Assembly (NCBI RefSeq): GCF_000016645.1
Contig: NC_009441.1
Coordinates: forward strand, 5,580,001-5,644,000
From: Flavobacterium johnsoniae UW101
GTDB lineage: Bacteria > Bacteroidota > Bacteroidia > Flavobacteriales > Flavobacteriaceae
Direction of reading: 5' to 3'
Length of the DNA stretch: 64,000 nt
Made by a program: the position numbers and the translations under genes. The number at the start of each line of letters is the position of its first letter. The stretch's first letter is position 1. Positions 16,938 through 26,040 of this stretch are shown piece by piece. Below the pieces are notes generated by a model, which searched no databases, was not told where the DNA came from, and worked only from the letters and a program-made list of their open reading frames with translations.

Positions 16938-18197
16938 ATGAAGAAACTAAAACTAATCTTAATACTTATCGCAGGATTAAGCTTTGAAATTCAGGCTCAG
17001 GAATTAGATGTCAATTTGCAAATCAGACCACGTTTTGAATATCGAAACGGTTACAAACAACTTCTTCAGGAAGGTCAAAAAGGCACATCACAAATTTCAC
17101 AGCGTTCACGTTTAAATTTCAATTACAAACAAGAAGATTTAATTGTAAAACTGACTTTACAGAATACCAGAACCTGGGGTGATGTTCCATCAACTGCAGC
17201 GGCAGATAAAAACGGGGTGGCTGTTTTTGAAGCTTGGGCACAATATAATTTTACTGAAAAATGGAGTGCCAGAATGGGGCGTCAGGTTCTTTCTTATGAT
17301 AACCAGCGTATTCTGGGTGAAATGGACTGGGCTCAGCAAGCTCAGAGTCACGATGCGCTTACCTTTACATATCAAACTGAAAAACAAAAACTTGATTTTG
17401 GAGGCGCATACAATTCAACTGCTGAAAATGTTCTTCAAACTCCATATACTGTTGCTAATTACAAAGCATTACAGTACGCATGGTACCACAATCAATTTAC
17501 TGAAAGTTTAGGTGCAAGCTTTTTACTGCTTAATACCGGTTACGAATATGCAAATGCTGATGCAAAACTACTGGTAGATTATAAACAAACTTTTGGACCA
17601 TATTTGACTTACAAAACAAGTAAAATCGACACTAATTTCTGGCTTTACGGGCAAACCGGAAAAAGTACAGATTTAAAAGTCAGTGCATGGAATGCCGCTA
17701 TTAATTTTAATTACAACCTAACTGATTCCTTTAAAGCTGGTCTAGGATATGAATTTTTATCTGGAAAAGCATCAAATGACGGAAGCACTGTAATCAAATC
17801 ATTCAATCCTATTTTTGGAACCAACCACGGGTTTAACGGTTACATGGATTATTTTTATGTTGGAAATCACTTAAACAATGTTGGTTTACAAGATGCTTTT
17901 ATAAAATTAAACTACAATGTAAATAAGTGGCAGTTTGCCCTGATTCCGCATGTATTCTTATCTGCTGCAGATGTAGTTACACCATTAAACGAAAAATTAG
18001 ATTCGTATTTAGGAACTGAGATTGATGCCACATTTGGTTATAATTTTAAAAAAGATATTACCGTTACCGGAGGATATTCTCAAATGTTTGGATCTAAAAC
18101 CATGGAATTTATCAAAAACGGTGATGCTGGTCATACTAACAACTGGGCGTGGCTGATGATTTCTGTAAATCCTAGAATTTTTACTTATAAAAAATAA
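16938..18197 (+). CDS. Outer-membrane beta-barrel porin, alginate-export family
   Basis: The 419-residue protein has a signal peptide (KLKLILILIAGLSFEIQAQ) and alternating amphipathic strands typical of a monomeric barrel. Landmarks are LQIRPRFEYRNGY, ISQRSRLNFNYKQEDLIVKLTLQNTRTWGD and repeated Gly/aromatic strand ends. The family is named for alginate export, but there is no alginate gene here. It follows narK by 95 bp, so a role as nitrate/nitrite pore across the outer membrane is the better guess (inference). Confidence 0.82.
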   Translation: MKKLKLILILIAGLSFEIQAQELDVNLQIRPRFEYRNGYKQLLQEGQKGTSQISQRSRLNFNYKQEDLIVKLTLQNTRTWGDVPSTAAADKNGVAVFEAWAQYNFTEKWSARMGRQVLSYDNQRILGEMDWAQQAQSHDALTFTYQTEKQKLDFGGAYNSTAENVLQTPYTVANYKALQYAWYHNQFTESLGASFLLLNTGYEYANADAKLLVDYKQTFGPYLTYKTSKIDTNFWLYGQTGKSTDLKVSAWNAAINFNYNLTDSFKAGLGYEFLSGKASNDGSTVIKSFNPIFGTNHGFNGYMDYFYVGNHLNNVGLQDAFIKLNYNVNKWQFALIPHVFLSAADVVTPLNEKLDSYLGTEIDATFGYNFKKDITVTGGYSQMFGSKTMEFIKNGDAGHTNNWAWLMISVNPRIFTYKK

Positions 18198-18228
18198 CGA
18201 TTTTATTAATCGGATTTTATAAAATTTT

Positions 18229-18261
18229 ACCCTTTTTCAAATTTGAGAAAGGGTATTTTTT
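18229..18261 (+). terminator. Intrinsic terminator after the porin gene
   Basis: ACCCTTTTTCAAA pairs with TTTGAGAAAGGGT (one G-U pair), followed by a run of T residues. Confidence 0.75.
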
Positions 18262-18320
18262 TTACCCCCTGAGGTTTTCTTAATTCATTATATTTGATTG
18301 ATATTTTTATAATTAAAATC

Positions 18321-18944
18321 ATGAACAATACCTGGACTCAAAGATGGGACGACCGTTACAAAAGCGAAGAATTTGCATACGGCGAAGAACCTAACAATTA
18401 CTTAAAAGAACAAATAGAAAAACTAGAAATCGGCACCATTCTTTTTCCTGCTGAAGGTGAAGGACGAAATGCCATTTTTGCCGCAAAACTAGGCTGGAAA
18501 GTTTCTGCTTTTGATATTAGTGAAGAAGGCAGAAATAAAGCTTTAAAACTCGCAGAAGCAAATGATGTTTCAATTGATTATCAAGTTGGCGAATTAGAAA
18601 CTTTAGATTTTCAAGAACAACAATTTGATGTGATTGCTCTGATTTACGCACATTTTCCTGCTGCCATAAAATCTGAAATTCACAAACAGTTGAATCAACT
18701 TTTACGAAAAAATGGCATCATAATTTTTGAAGCTTTCAGCAAAAAGCATTTAGAATATGTAACCAAAAATGAAAAAGTAGGCGGACCAAAAGATATTGAA
18801 TCTCTTTTTTCAATCGAAGAAATCAAAGCCGATTTCCCGAATTATGAAATTATAGAATTAGAAGAAAAAGAAATCGAATTAAACGAAGGATTATTCCATA
18901 ACGGAACTGGTTCTGTAATTCGATTTATTGGCAGAAAAAAATAA
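18321..18944 (+). CDS. Class I SAM-dependent methyltransferase (TehB-like)
   Basis: The chosen ATG opens [13 protein letters not shown], the usual start of this family; an in-frame start 27 bp upstream is less likely. The 207-residue protein keeps the pattern [17 protein letters not shown], then a variant motif I ([28 protein letters not shown]) and [18 protein letters not shown]. This arrangement is like TehB and thiopurine-type methyltransferases. It lies between the porin terminator and the FNR-like gene. A link to nitrate metabolism is not evident. Confidence 0.85.
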   Translation: MNNTWTQRWDDRYKSEEFAYGEEPNNYLKEQIEKLEIGTILFPAEGEGRNAIFAAKLGWKVSAFDISEEGRNKALKLAEANDVSIDYQVGELETLDFQEQQFDVIALIYAHFPAAIKSEIHKQLNQLLRKNGIIIFEAFSKKHLEYVTKNEKVGGPKDIESLFSIEEIKADFPNYEIIELEEKEIELNEGLFHNGTGSVIRFIGRKK

Positions 18945-18957
18945 ATTACACTCGACG

Positions 18958-18999
18958 TAGAGACGCATACAGTAAAAACTCACTGCAGTGCGTCTCTAC
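18958..18999. repeat. Inverted repeat between convergent genes
   Basis: GTAGAGACGCA and TGCGTCTCTAC are perfect 11-bp arms. A small CACTGCAGTG palindrome overlaps the right arm. It probably ends transcription of the methyltransferase. Confidence 0.6.
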
Positions 19000-19045
19000 A
19001 ATCAAAAACCTTTGCAGCTTTGCCCCTTTGTAACTTTGTCCCTCA

Positions 19046-19750
19046 CTAAAAATACTTATGCTCCATAATTTCAGAACGTAATTCCTCAACATCCAAAATC
19101 CCAACACGTTTCCCTTCCGTTTTAATCAACGATTCTTTTTTGAGACTTGATAAAATACGGATTGCCTGTTCTTCTGTAGTTCCTGCAAAATCCGCAATTT
19201 CTTTTCGAGAAAGCTCAATATCAATCAAACCATTCGTTTGTCCGAATTTACGATGGATATAAAGTAACAAATCAATTACACGTTCACGAACATTCATGTG
19301 CGCAATCTTGCGGATGTTATTTTCACTTTTGTTCAATTCTTCGGCATAGAACAACATTAAAGCATACGTAAACTCAGGAACGTGCTGTAAAATTTCAAGC
19401 ATAGTCTCGTTGCTGAAATTGCATAAAACAGTATCTTCTAGTGCATAAGCACCAATTAAATAACGTTTACTCGTTCCAAATCCGCGAAAACCAATAATAT
19501 CACCATTAGTAGTTAAACGAACGATTTGCTCACGGCCATTAATACCCGTTTTTATGGTTTTGGCTTTTCCTTTACATATAAAATAAAGTCCCTGCAAAGG
19601 AGCGCCTTCTGTAATAAACCGATCTGATTTTTTACAAATAATACTTTGCTTTTTAGAAATATAAGCTTTCATCTGCTCCAAATACAAGTGTTTTTTTATA
19701 AAACAATTTTCATTGACACAGGAATAACAAATGGCTTGCTCTTCTTTCAT
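19046..19750 (-). CDS. Crp/Fnr-family regulator with FNR-like cysteines
   Basis: The 234-residue regulator has a cyclic-nucleotide-binding-like fold and a C-terminal helix-turn-helix (LSRKEIADFAGTTEEQAIRILSSLKK). Near the N terminus it reads CYSCVNENC (C8, C11, C16), and C110 lies in ALEDTVLCNFSNE. The latter aligns with the fourth cluster ligand of E. coli FNR (ALETSMVCEIPFE). A [4Fe-4S] oxygen or NO sensor is therefore plausible. In the recognition helix the FNR Glu and Arg positions are kept and the Ser is replaced by Ile. It is divergent from the nitrate reductase gene, with a TACGTA palindrome between them, so it is the best candidate to bind that motif. Confidence 0.85.
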   Translation of the reverse strand: MKEEQAICYSCVNENCFIKKHLYLEQMKAYISKKQSIICKKSDRFITEGAPLQGLYFICKGKAKTIKTGINGREQIVRLTTNGDIIGFRGFGTSKRYLIGAYALEDTVLCNFSNETMLEILQHVPEFTYALMLFYAEELNKSENNIRKIAHMNVRERVIDLLLYIHRKFGQTNGLIDIELSRKEIADFAGTTEEQAIRILSSLKKESLIKTEGKRVGILDVEELRSEIMEHKYF

Positions 19751-19836
19751 GAGTCTTAAACTTTAAGTATATTAAAAAACTAAGATGTTGTTCCTCATTT
19801 ATTTTCAATCAAAAATAAAAAAATAAATCAAAAAAA

Positions 19837-19852
19837 TACGTATAAATACGTA
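19837..19852. promoter_or_regulatory. Palindromic operator between the FNR-like regulator and the nitrate reductase
   Basis: TACGTATAAATACGTA is a perfect dyad ending 8 bp before the -7 element of the nitrate reductase gene. A half-site-like AAATACTTA follows directly, as it does at nirB. The position suits control of both divergent genes. Confidence 0.7.
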
Positions 19853-19860
19853 AAAATACT

Positions 19861-19868
19861 TATTTTTG
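19861..19868 (+). promoter_or_regulatory. -7 element of the nitrate reductase gene
   Basis: TATTTTTG matches TAnnTTTG. The surrounding AAATACTTATTTTTGC is nearly the same as AAATACTTATATTTGC at nirB. Confidence 0.55.
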
Positions 19869-19930
19869 CTTAAGTACTTTTCTAAAGTCAGACCATTCAA
19901 ATAAAAGTAGTATCTCTAAATAGAACTCAA

Positions 19931-22900
19931 ATGCAAACTACGAAGATCAAAACTACCTGTTCCTATTGCGGCGTTGGCTGTGGTATAATCGTAACCAATG
20001 ATGCAAAAAATGGTGTAATGGTCGAAGGCGACAAAGACCATCCGGTAAACAAAGGAATGCTGTGTTCTAAAGGAATGAATCTGCATTACGTAGTTAATGA
20101 TACTTCTGACCGGATTTTATATCCAGAAATGCGCGGAAGCAAATTTTATCCGTTAGAGCGCGTAAGCTGGGATACTGCTCTTGACCGCGCTGCAGCGGTT
20201 TTTTCTTCTATTATAAAAAAACATGGCCCAGACAGCGTTGGTTTTTATATTTCAGGACAATGTTTAACCGAAGAATATTACTTAGTAAACAAACTCGTAA
20301 AAGGTTTTCTAAAAACCAATAATATAGATACCAATTCCAGACTCTGCATGAGTTCTGCAGTTGTAGGTTACAAAAAAACTTTTGGAGAAGATTCTGTTCC
20401 CATTGCTTATGATGATATCGAACTGGCTGACACTTTTTTAATTACAGGCGCAAATCCTGCCTGGTGCCACCCTATTCTATTCAGAAGACTTGAAAAACAC
20501 AAAGAGAAAAATCCAAAAACAAAAATAATCTGTATCGATCCCAGACGAACTGATACTGCAGCTTTCGCCGATTTGCATTTACAGATTATTCCCGGTTCAG
20601 ACATTATTTTATACCATGCTATTGCCAAACGAATTATCGAAAAAGGATATGTAGATCATGATTTTGTAAAAAACCACGCAGAGAATTTCAAACAATACAA
20701 AGACTTAGTTTTAGGAACTTCGCTGGAAAAAGCTTCTAAACTCTGCGGTATTTCTGTAAACGACATAAAACTTGCCGCTGATCTTATTGGGAAAGCAAAA
20801 GGATTTATTTCGCTTTGGGCAATGGGATTAAATCAAAGTGCTGTTGGGGTTGATAAAAATACAGCTTTATTGAATTTATCTTTATTGACCGGACAAGTCG
20901 GAAAACCAGGTTCTGGTCCTTTTTCTCTTACGGGACAGCCCAACGCTATGGGCGGACGTGAAGTGGGCGGCATGGCAACGCTTTTAGCAGCGCATAAAGA
21001 CATTGCCAATCCAGCACACCGCAAAGAAGTTGCCGACTTTTGGGGCGTTGACGAAATATCAGACAAACCGGGTTTAACAGCGACAGAAATGTTTGAAGCG
21101 TTGGAATCAGGAAAAATGAAAGCCGTTTGGATTATCTGTACCAATCCATTAGTGAGTTTACCCGATTCTAGAAGAGCCGAAAAAGCTCTTCAAAATGCAA
21201 AATTCGTAGTCGTTCAGGATATTTCTCATAATGCAGATACAGCCAAATTTGCCGATTTACTTTTACCTGCTGCGGGCTGGCTGGAAAAAGAAGGAACGAT
21301 GACCAATTCTGAACGCCGTATTTCCTATCTGCCAAAAGGAATTAATCCGCCCGGAGAGGCACTTCCAGATATTGAAATCCTAATTCGTTTTGCTAAGAAA
21401 ATGAATTTCAACGGATTCAATTTCAACAGTGCCGAAGAAGTTTACAAAGAACATTGCGCCCTTACCAAAAATACCAATATTGATATTTCATTCTTAAACT
21501 ATAACCGTTTAAAAACCGAAGGCACTTTTCAATGGCCAGTTCCAGATTATAATCATCCGGGAACTCCGAGATTGTTTACCGATAAAAAATTCTATACGCC
21601 TTCAGGAAAAGCCATTTTTAATCTGCCTGTTTCTATCGAAAATACTTCGGTACAGCCAAACGACGAATTTCCTTTTATTTTAACGACAGGAAGAATCCGC
21701 GATCAATGGCATACAATGACCAAAACAGGTAAAGTCTCAAGATTATTAACCCATATTCCGAGTCCTGTTTTAGAAATAAACCCAATTGACGCTTTTAAAA
21801 ACGAGATTAAAAACGGTGATATTGTCGTGATTTCAAGCAAAAACGGAGAAGTCCGCGTAAAAGCAAAAGTTACAGATTCTATTAAAGAAAAAGTAGTTTT
21901 CCTGCCCATGCATTGGGGAAAACAGCTCGAAAATGATTTAAACCGAACCAATAATTTAACCAATACGGTTGTAGATCCCGTTTCAAAAGAACCTGATTTT
22001 AAATTCACAACCGTTTCGATTAAAAAATATGTAAAACCGTTTCAAAAAATTGCCATTGTGGGCGCCGGAGCAGCTTCATTCCGATTCATTCAAAACTACC
22101 GCGAATTCAATTCGACTGATGAAATTATTGTTTTTTCGAATGAAATAAATCCGTTTTACAATCGTGTTTTACTGCCAGAATATATGACAGGAGAATTCAC
22201 CTGGGAACAGCTTTTAAAAGTTAAGGACGGTGAAACTCTCAATAAACTCAATATCACCATGAAAGCCGGAGTTTCTATTGATAAAATAGATACCGGCAAA
22301 AAAACAATTTTAGATAGTCAGGGCGAAATTCACACTTTCGATTCGCTGATTTTAGCAACCGGAAGCCGTCCTTTTGTTCCGGAAAATGCACAGCTTCATC
22401 TTCCCGGGCGTTTTACCGTTAGAAGAAAAGAAGATGCTGACCGATTGAAAAAACATCTCGACAGCACCAATCTTCCGCCCGAAGAACAGCACGTAGTCAT
22501 TATCGGCGGCGGTTTATTAGGATTAGAATTGGCTGCAGCTTTAAAACATAAAAAAGTAAAAACAACCATAATTCAAAGAGCTTCACGTTTAATGGAGCGT
22601 CAATTGGATCGAATTTCAAGCAAATTACTGGCCGAAGAAGTACAGCTTCGTGACATTCAGATTTATTTTGATAACGAAGTCAGCACCGTTTTTGAAACCG
22701 ATTATCCAAACGAAATTGAGATTGCTTTAAAAAGCGGTAAAATCATTACGGCAAATGCAATCGTGTATACAATTGGAACAATTCCAAATATTGAAATTGC
22801 ACGTGAAAGCGGTTTAGCCTGCGGACGCGGCGTTAAAGTAAATCAGTATTTACAAACTTCAAATCCTAATATTTTCGCAATTGGCGAAATAGCCGAATTT

Positions 22901-23446
22901 AATAATAAGTTATTCGGAATCACTTCTGCTGCCGAAGAACAAGCCGATATTCTCGCCAATTACCTTGCGGGCGATATCAGCAGTTATTATAAAGGTTCTA
23001 TTTTAATGAACATTTTAAAATTAGAAGATATCAACCTTTGCAGTATTGGCGATTTGACAATTCCGGAAAACGACGATTCGTACGAAGAAATTGTTTTTAC
23101 AGATCTTAAAAAACGCTATTATAAAAAATGCATCGTAAAAGACGATCTTTTGGTTGGAGCCATTTTAATGGGCGATAAAAACGAGTTTGCCGAATTTAAA
23201 ACCATGATTGAAAGCAAAATCGAATTATCAGACAAACGAAATACGCTTTTAAGAGGAAGTTCAAATGCAAAACCGGTTTTAGGAAAATTAGTCTGTTCGT
23301 GCAGTCAGGTTGGAGCCGGAAACATCGAAGAAACCATAAAAAGCGGTGTAAGTGATTTTACGGATTTATGCAAAAATACAGGCGCAGGTTTAGGATGCGG
23401 AAGTTGCAAAACGGAGGTTAAGGAGATATTGGCGAAGTGTAAATAG
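19931..23446 (+). CDS. nasA: Assimilatory nitrate reductase fused to its NADH/FAD and BFD electron-input domains
   Basis: The 1171-residue protein joins parts that are separate in many bacteria. Residues 1 to about 700 are a NasA/NapA-type molybdopterin domain: an N-terminal [4Fe-4S] site (TCSYCGVGCG with GMLCSKG), Mo-ligand Cys139 in SRLCMSSAVVG, and LTGQPNAMGGREVGGMA. From about 700 (KIAIVGAGAASFRFIQN) there is a NirB-like FAD/NAD(P)H reductase (VVIIGGGLLGLELAA). The last 50 residues are a BFD-type [2Fe-2S] domain (VCSCSQVGAGN, GLGCGSCKTEV). It should reduce nitrate to nitrite in the cytoplasm directly with NADH. No Tat signal is seen. The symbol is used by homology of the catalytic part. 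Confidence 0.9.
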   Translation: MQTTKIKTTCSYCGVGCGIIVTNDAKNGVMVEGDKDHPVNKGMLCSKGMNLHYVVNDTSDRILYPEMRGSKFYPLERVSWDTALDRAAAVFSSIIKKHGPDSVGFYISGQCLTEEYYLVNKLVKGFLKTNNIDTNSRLCMSSAVVGYKKTFGEDSVPIAYDDIELADTFLITGANPAWCHPILFRRLEKHKEKNPKTKIICIDPRRTDTAAFADLHLQIIPGSDIILYHAIAKRIIEKGYVDHDFVKNHAENFKQYKDLVLGTSLEKASKLCGISVNDIKLAADLIGKAKGFISLWAMGLNQSAVGVDKNTALLNLSLLTGQVGKPGSGPFSLTGQPNAMGGREVGGMATLLAAHKDIANPAHRKEVADFWGVDEISDKPGLTATEMFEALESGKMKAVWIICTNPLVSLPDSRRAEKALQNAKFVVVQDISHNADTAKFADLLLPAAGWLEKEGTMTNSERRISYLPKGINPPGEALPDIEILIRFAKKMNFNGFNFNSAEEVYKEHCALTKNTNIDISFLNYNRLKTEGTFQWPVPDYNHPGTPRLFTDKKFYTPSGKAIFNLPVSIENTSVQPNDEFPFILTTGRIRDQWHTMTKTGKVSRLLTHIPSPVLEINPIDAFKNEIKNGDIVVISSKNGEVRVKAKVTDSIKEKVVFLPMHWGKQLENDLNRTNNLTNTVVDPVSKEPDFKFTTVSIKKYVKPFQKIAIVGAGAASFRFIQNYREFNSTDEIIVFSNEINPFYNRVLLPEYMTGEFTWEQLLKVKDGETLNKLNITMKAGVSIDKIDTGKKTILDSQGEIHTFDSLILATGSRPFVPENAQLHLPGRFTVRRKEDADRLKKHLDSTNLPPEEQHVVIIGGGLLGLELAAALKHKKVKTTIIQRASRLMERQLDRISSKLLAEEVQLRDIQIYFDNEVSTVFETDYPNEIEIALKSGKIITANAIVYTIGTIPNIEIARESGLACGRGVKVNQYLQTSNPNIFAIGEIAEFNNKLFGITSAAEEQADILANYLAGDISSYYKGSILMNILKLEDINLCSIGDLTIPENDDSYEEIVFTDLKKRYYKKCIVKDDLLVGAILMGDKNEFAEFKTMIESKIELSDKRNTLLRGSSNAKPVLGKLVCSCSQVGAGNIEETIKSGVSDFTDLCKNTGAGLGCGSCKTEVKEILAKCK

Positions 23447-23464
23447 TTTGTTTTGTTTCAACAC

Positions 23465-23533
23465 AATGTCACCCTGAGCGGAGTCTAAGGGCGCTCCAAT
23501 TAGAATCGGGCTTCGACTACGCTCAGCCTGACA
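23465..23533. repeat. Inverted repeat (GTCAGGCTGAGCGAAG family), copy 3
   Basis: CACCCTGAGCGGAGTC and GACTACGCTCAGCCTGACA form imperfect inverted arms around a short GGGCGCTCCAATTAG piece. It separates the nitrate reductase gene from the rubredoxin-domain gene. Confidence 0.5.
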
Positions 23534-23589
23534 CGCTTGGAGGAAACATCAAACCTGAAACAAAGCAAAACCTGAAACAAAAAAACAAA

Positions 23590-25020
23590 ATGGAACTAAC
23601 AAGATTAATAGTAAAAGGAGGCGTTATTTCGCCAGGAGAATTACAAGAAGTTGTAAATATTGCTTTAGAAGAAGGTTTGGATTCCATTTCGTTTGGTTCC
23701 AGACAGGATATTATTTTTCCGAAAGGATTTAAATCTTTAGATAAAACCACTTTAGGAAAACATCATTTTGTTTATCCTGATCAAAAAAGCGGCAACAACA
23801 TTGTTTCGTCTTATGTTTCTACTGATATTTTCAGAAATACAAACTGGCTTACCGGAAATAGGTTTTTATATATTTTAGAAGAATTTAAAGAACAGCCAAA
23901 ACTTAAAGTCAACATAACCGACCCTAAACAGCAATTGGTTCCGTTGTTTACTGGCCATTTGAATTTTATAGCTTCAGAACACGAAGATTATTGGTATTTA
24001 TACATTCGTCTTCCAAAATGGGAAAAAATAGAAGTTTATCCTGTTTTGCTGTACAGCTGGGATTTGGCTAAGATTTATTACGAAATTGAGAAAATCTCTG
24101 AAGAAGATACGGTTGATATAGAAACGCTATTCGTATTGGTGAGTGAAGTTTTAGATACCAATAACAGAACAATTGACAAACCATTAAATATTCCGTTTTA
24201 TCCGTTTCCGTATTACGAAGGAATGAACAGAATGGGAATCGATCAATATTGGCTGGGATTGTACTGGAGGAATAATTTATACGATTTGGATTTCCTGAAA
24301 GAAATGTGCGATCTGTGTTTTGAATGTAAAATTGGGAAAATCTGTATCACGCCTTGGAAATCTTTTATTATAAAAGGAATTCCGAAAGACCGAAAACTGG
24401 AATGGGAAAAATTCCTGGGAAAACGCGGCATCAATGTTCGCCATTCGCTATTAGAACTCAACTGGCATTTACCCGTTGCGATGGAATGGGCTTTGAATCT
24501 TAAAACTTTTCTAGTTCGAACTTTAGATCAATTCGACATTAGCACCTACGGATTGAATTTCGGAATTTCAGAATACAACCGCGACGGTCATTATTTTACT
24601 TCGATTGTAATCGAAAAAAATGAACTTCCGGCTGCTTTAGAATCTATCAAAATCAGAGATACCTATAATGTATTGTTTGCGAGAAATTTTGATCCAAATA
24701 CTCGCGAATATATTGTGCATTCACAAGATATTGACAAACTGGAACTGCCAACAATTTTAATTGAATTAAGCCGTAAATATTTTGAAGAACTTGGAAATTC
24801 TACAGCTGAAACCAATGAAAATCCACAGAAAAAAGAAAAACTGCAATTAGATATTTATCAATGCCAGGAATGTTTAACGCTTTACAATTCTGAATACGGA
24901 GACGAAACTCAGGGAATTCCAAAAGGTATTTTGTTCGAAAATCTGCCTGAAACCTATTGCTGTTCGCTTTGCGAAGCTCCAAAAAGCAATTTCAAAATTT
25001 TAGAATTAGTAAAAAACTAA
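23590..25020 (+). CDS. NiR/SiR-like half-domain protein with C-terminal rubredoxin
   Basis: The first part of this 476-residue protein resembles two ferredoxin-like half-domains of nitrite/sulfite reductases: GGVISPGELQEVVNIALEEGLDSISFGSRQDIIF near the N terminus and ICITPWKSFIIKGIP at about 252. The siroheme-cluster cysteine pattern of NirB is absent. There is instead a compact CDLCFECKIGKIC (C240, C243, C246, C252). The C terminus (about 420-475) is a canonical rubredoxin: YQCQEC (C425, C428), GIPKGILFENLP and CSLC (C458, C461). It probably carries electrons within nitrate/nitrite reduction rather than catalysing it. It lies directly after the nitrate reductase gene. Confidence 0.75.
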   Translation: MELTRLIVKGGVISPGELQEVVNIALEEGLDSISFGSRQDIIFPKGFKSLDKTTLGKHHFVYPDQKSGNNIVSSYVSTDIFRNTNWLTGNRFLYILEEFKEQPKLKVNITDPKQQLVPLFTGHLNFIASEHEDYWYLYIRLPKWEKIEVYPVLLYSWDLAKIYYEIEKISEEDTVDIETLFVLVSEVLDTNNRTIDKPLNIPFYPFPYYEGMNRMGIDQYWLGLYWRNNLYDLDFLKEMCDLCFECKIGKICITPWKSFIIKGIPKDRKLEWEKFLGKRGINVRHSLLELNWHLPVAMEWALNLKTFLVRTLDQFDISTYGLNFGISEYNRDGHYFTSIVIEKNELPAALESIKIRDTYNVLFARNFDPNTREYIVHSQDIDKLELPTILIELSRKYFEELGNSTAETNENPQKKEKLQLDIYQCQECLTLYNSEYGDETQGIPKGILFENLPETYCCSLCEAPKSNFKILELVKN

Positions 25021-25046
25021 AGGTTACTTCAATATTAATTAGGAGC

Positions 25047-25128
25047 TGTTCCTGCTGTCCGCTGTATCTTTTATCCGCCGCGGCGCGATAAAAGGATGCC
25101 GCTTCCATCAGGGCTAGGGCGCCTGTTT
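25047..25128. repeat. GC-rich interspersed repeat
   Basis: This block stands out from the AT-rich surroundings. ATCTTTTATC and GATAAAAGGAT form arms around CGCCGCGGCGC, followed by GCCGCTTCCATCAGGGCTAGG. I recall similar sequences as frequent intergenic repeats in flavobacteria; only this copy is clear here. The rest of the 356-bp gap (25129-25376) is AT-rich with no visible gene. Confidence 0.5.
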
Positions 25129-25376
25129 TCAAAAGAACTTATCAGCAAAACTCTTATTATACAGCAAATTCTTCTATTTTTTCATGTAGAATTGTTAAGA
25201 AATTCAGCTTTAAAATTTTAGAAAAAAAACTAACTTTTTAACAATCAGATATTTAATTCATAAAAATATCGAAAAACTTAACATTAGAAAGCTTGTTTTA
25301 TAATTATCTTTACTTAACCAAAAATTAACAATTTGGTTACATTGCTATTAATACACTCATTTAAAGCACTTAATAT

Positions 25377-25997
25377 ATGGAAAACAAACCCGAAGAAATT
25401 ACTCCTGAGAAAACTGATTCTCCAGCTGCAGAAAATGTAAAACCTGCCGCAGAAGAAACAAAAACTGCACCAGCTGCACCAGCTAAAACAACTGCTGCCA
25501 AAGCAGCTCCAGCTAAAACGACAACGGCAGCAAAACCAGCCGCTGCAAAATCTACTGCAACAAAAGCACCTGCTAAACCAGCAGCAAAAACAACTGCTCC
25601 TGCTGCAACGGTAAAAACAGCAGTACGCAGAACACCTGCAAAAAAAGTTACTGCACCTGTGGTTAAACCTGCAGTTATAGAACCAATAACTGAAATTAAA
25701 GAAGAAAACGCAGCAAAAAATACTTCAACTGAAGAAACAGCTGAAGATAAATCTAACAATAAAAAAGCTAAAAAGGTGAAAGACAAAGAAAAGGAAAAAG
25801 AGAAAAAGAAAGCTGCAAAGAAAAAAGATAAGGCTAAAAAAGATAAAAAGAAGGAGAAAGCTAAAAAAGCAAAATTAAAAGCGGCCGCTAAGAAAAAAGA
25901 AAAAGCTAAAAAAGCAAAAGATAAAGCGAAAGCTAAAAAAATTGCAAAAAAGAAAGCAAAGTCTAAAAAAAAGGCAAAAGCTAAAAAGAAAAAATAA
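25377..25997 (+). CDS. Histone H1-like Ala/Lys/Pro-rich protein
   Basis: The 206-residue protein is of very low complexity. After an acidic start (ENKPEEITPEKTD), residues 15-90 are repeats of AAPAKTT and KPAAKTT. A short acidic linker follows (about 100-125), then the C-terminal 85 residues are almost only Lys and Ala with some Asp/Glu (KKAKDKAKAKK). Such proteins bind nucleic acid like histone H1 tails, as in AlgP-type proteins. Its place in a nitrate island looks incidental. A bidirectional terminator follows. Confidence 0.75.
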   Translation: MENKPEEITPEKTDSPAAENVKPAAEETKTAPAAPAKTTAAKAAPAKTTTAAKPAAAKSTATKAPAKPAAKTTAPAATVKTAVRRTPAKKVTAPVVKPAVIEPITEIKEENAAKNTSTEETAEDKSNNKKAKKVKDKEKEKEKKKAAKKKDKAKKDKKKEKAKKAKLKAAAKKKEKAKKAKDKAKAKKIAKKKAKSKKKAKAKKKK

Positions 25998-26001
25998 TAT
26001 A

Positions 26002-26036
26002 TAAAAAAAGCTCAACTTAAAGTTGAGCTTTTTTTA
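26002..26036. terminator. Bidirectional terminator between the H1-like gene and moaA
   Basis: AAGCTCAACTT and AAGTTGAGCTT flank a single base, with an A run on the left and a T run on the right. It can stop transcription arriving from either side. Confidence 0.85.
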
Positions 26037-26040
26037 TTTA

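Noticed and set aside
25370..25786. 138-codon minus-strand frame with Ala/Val-rich sequence
   Set aside because: It mirrors the low-complexity repeats of the H1-like gene and has no independent support.
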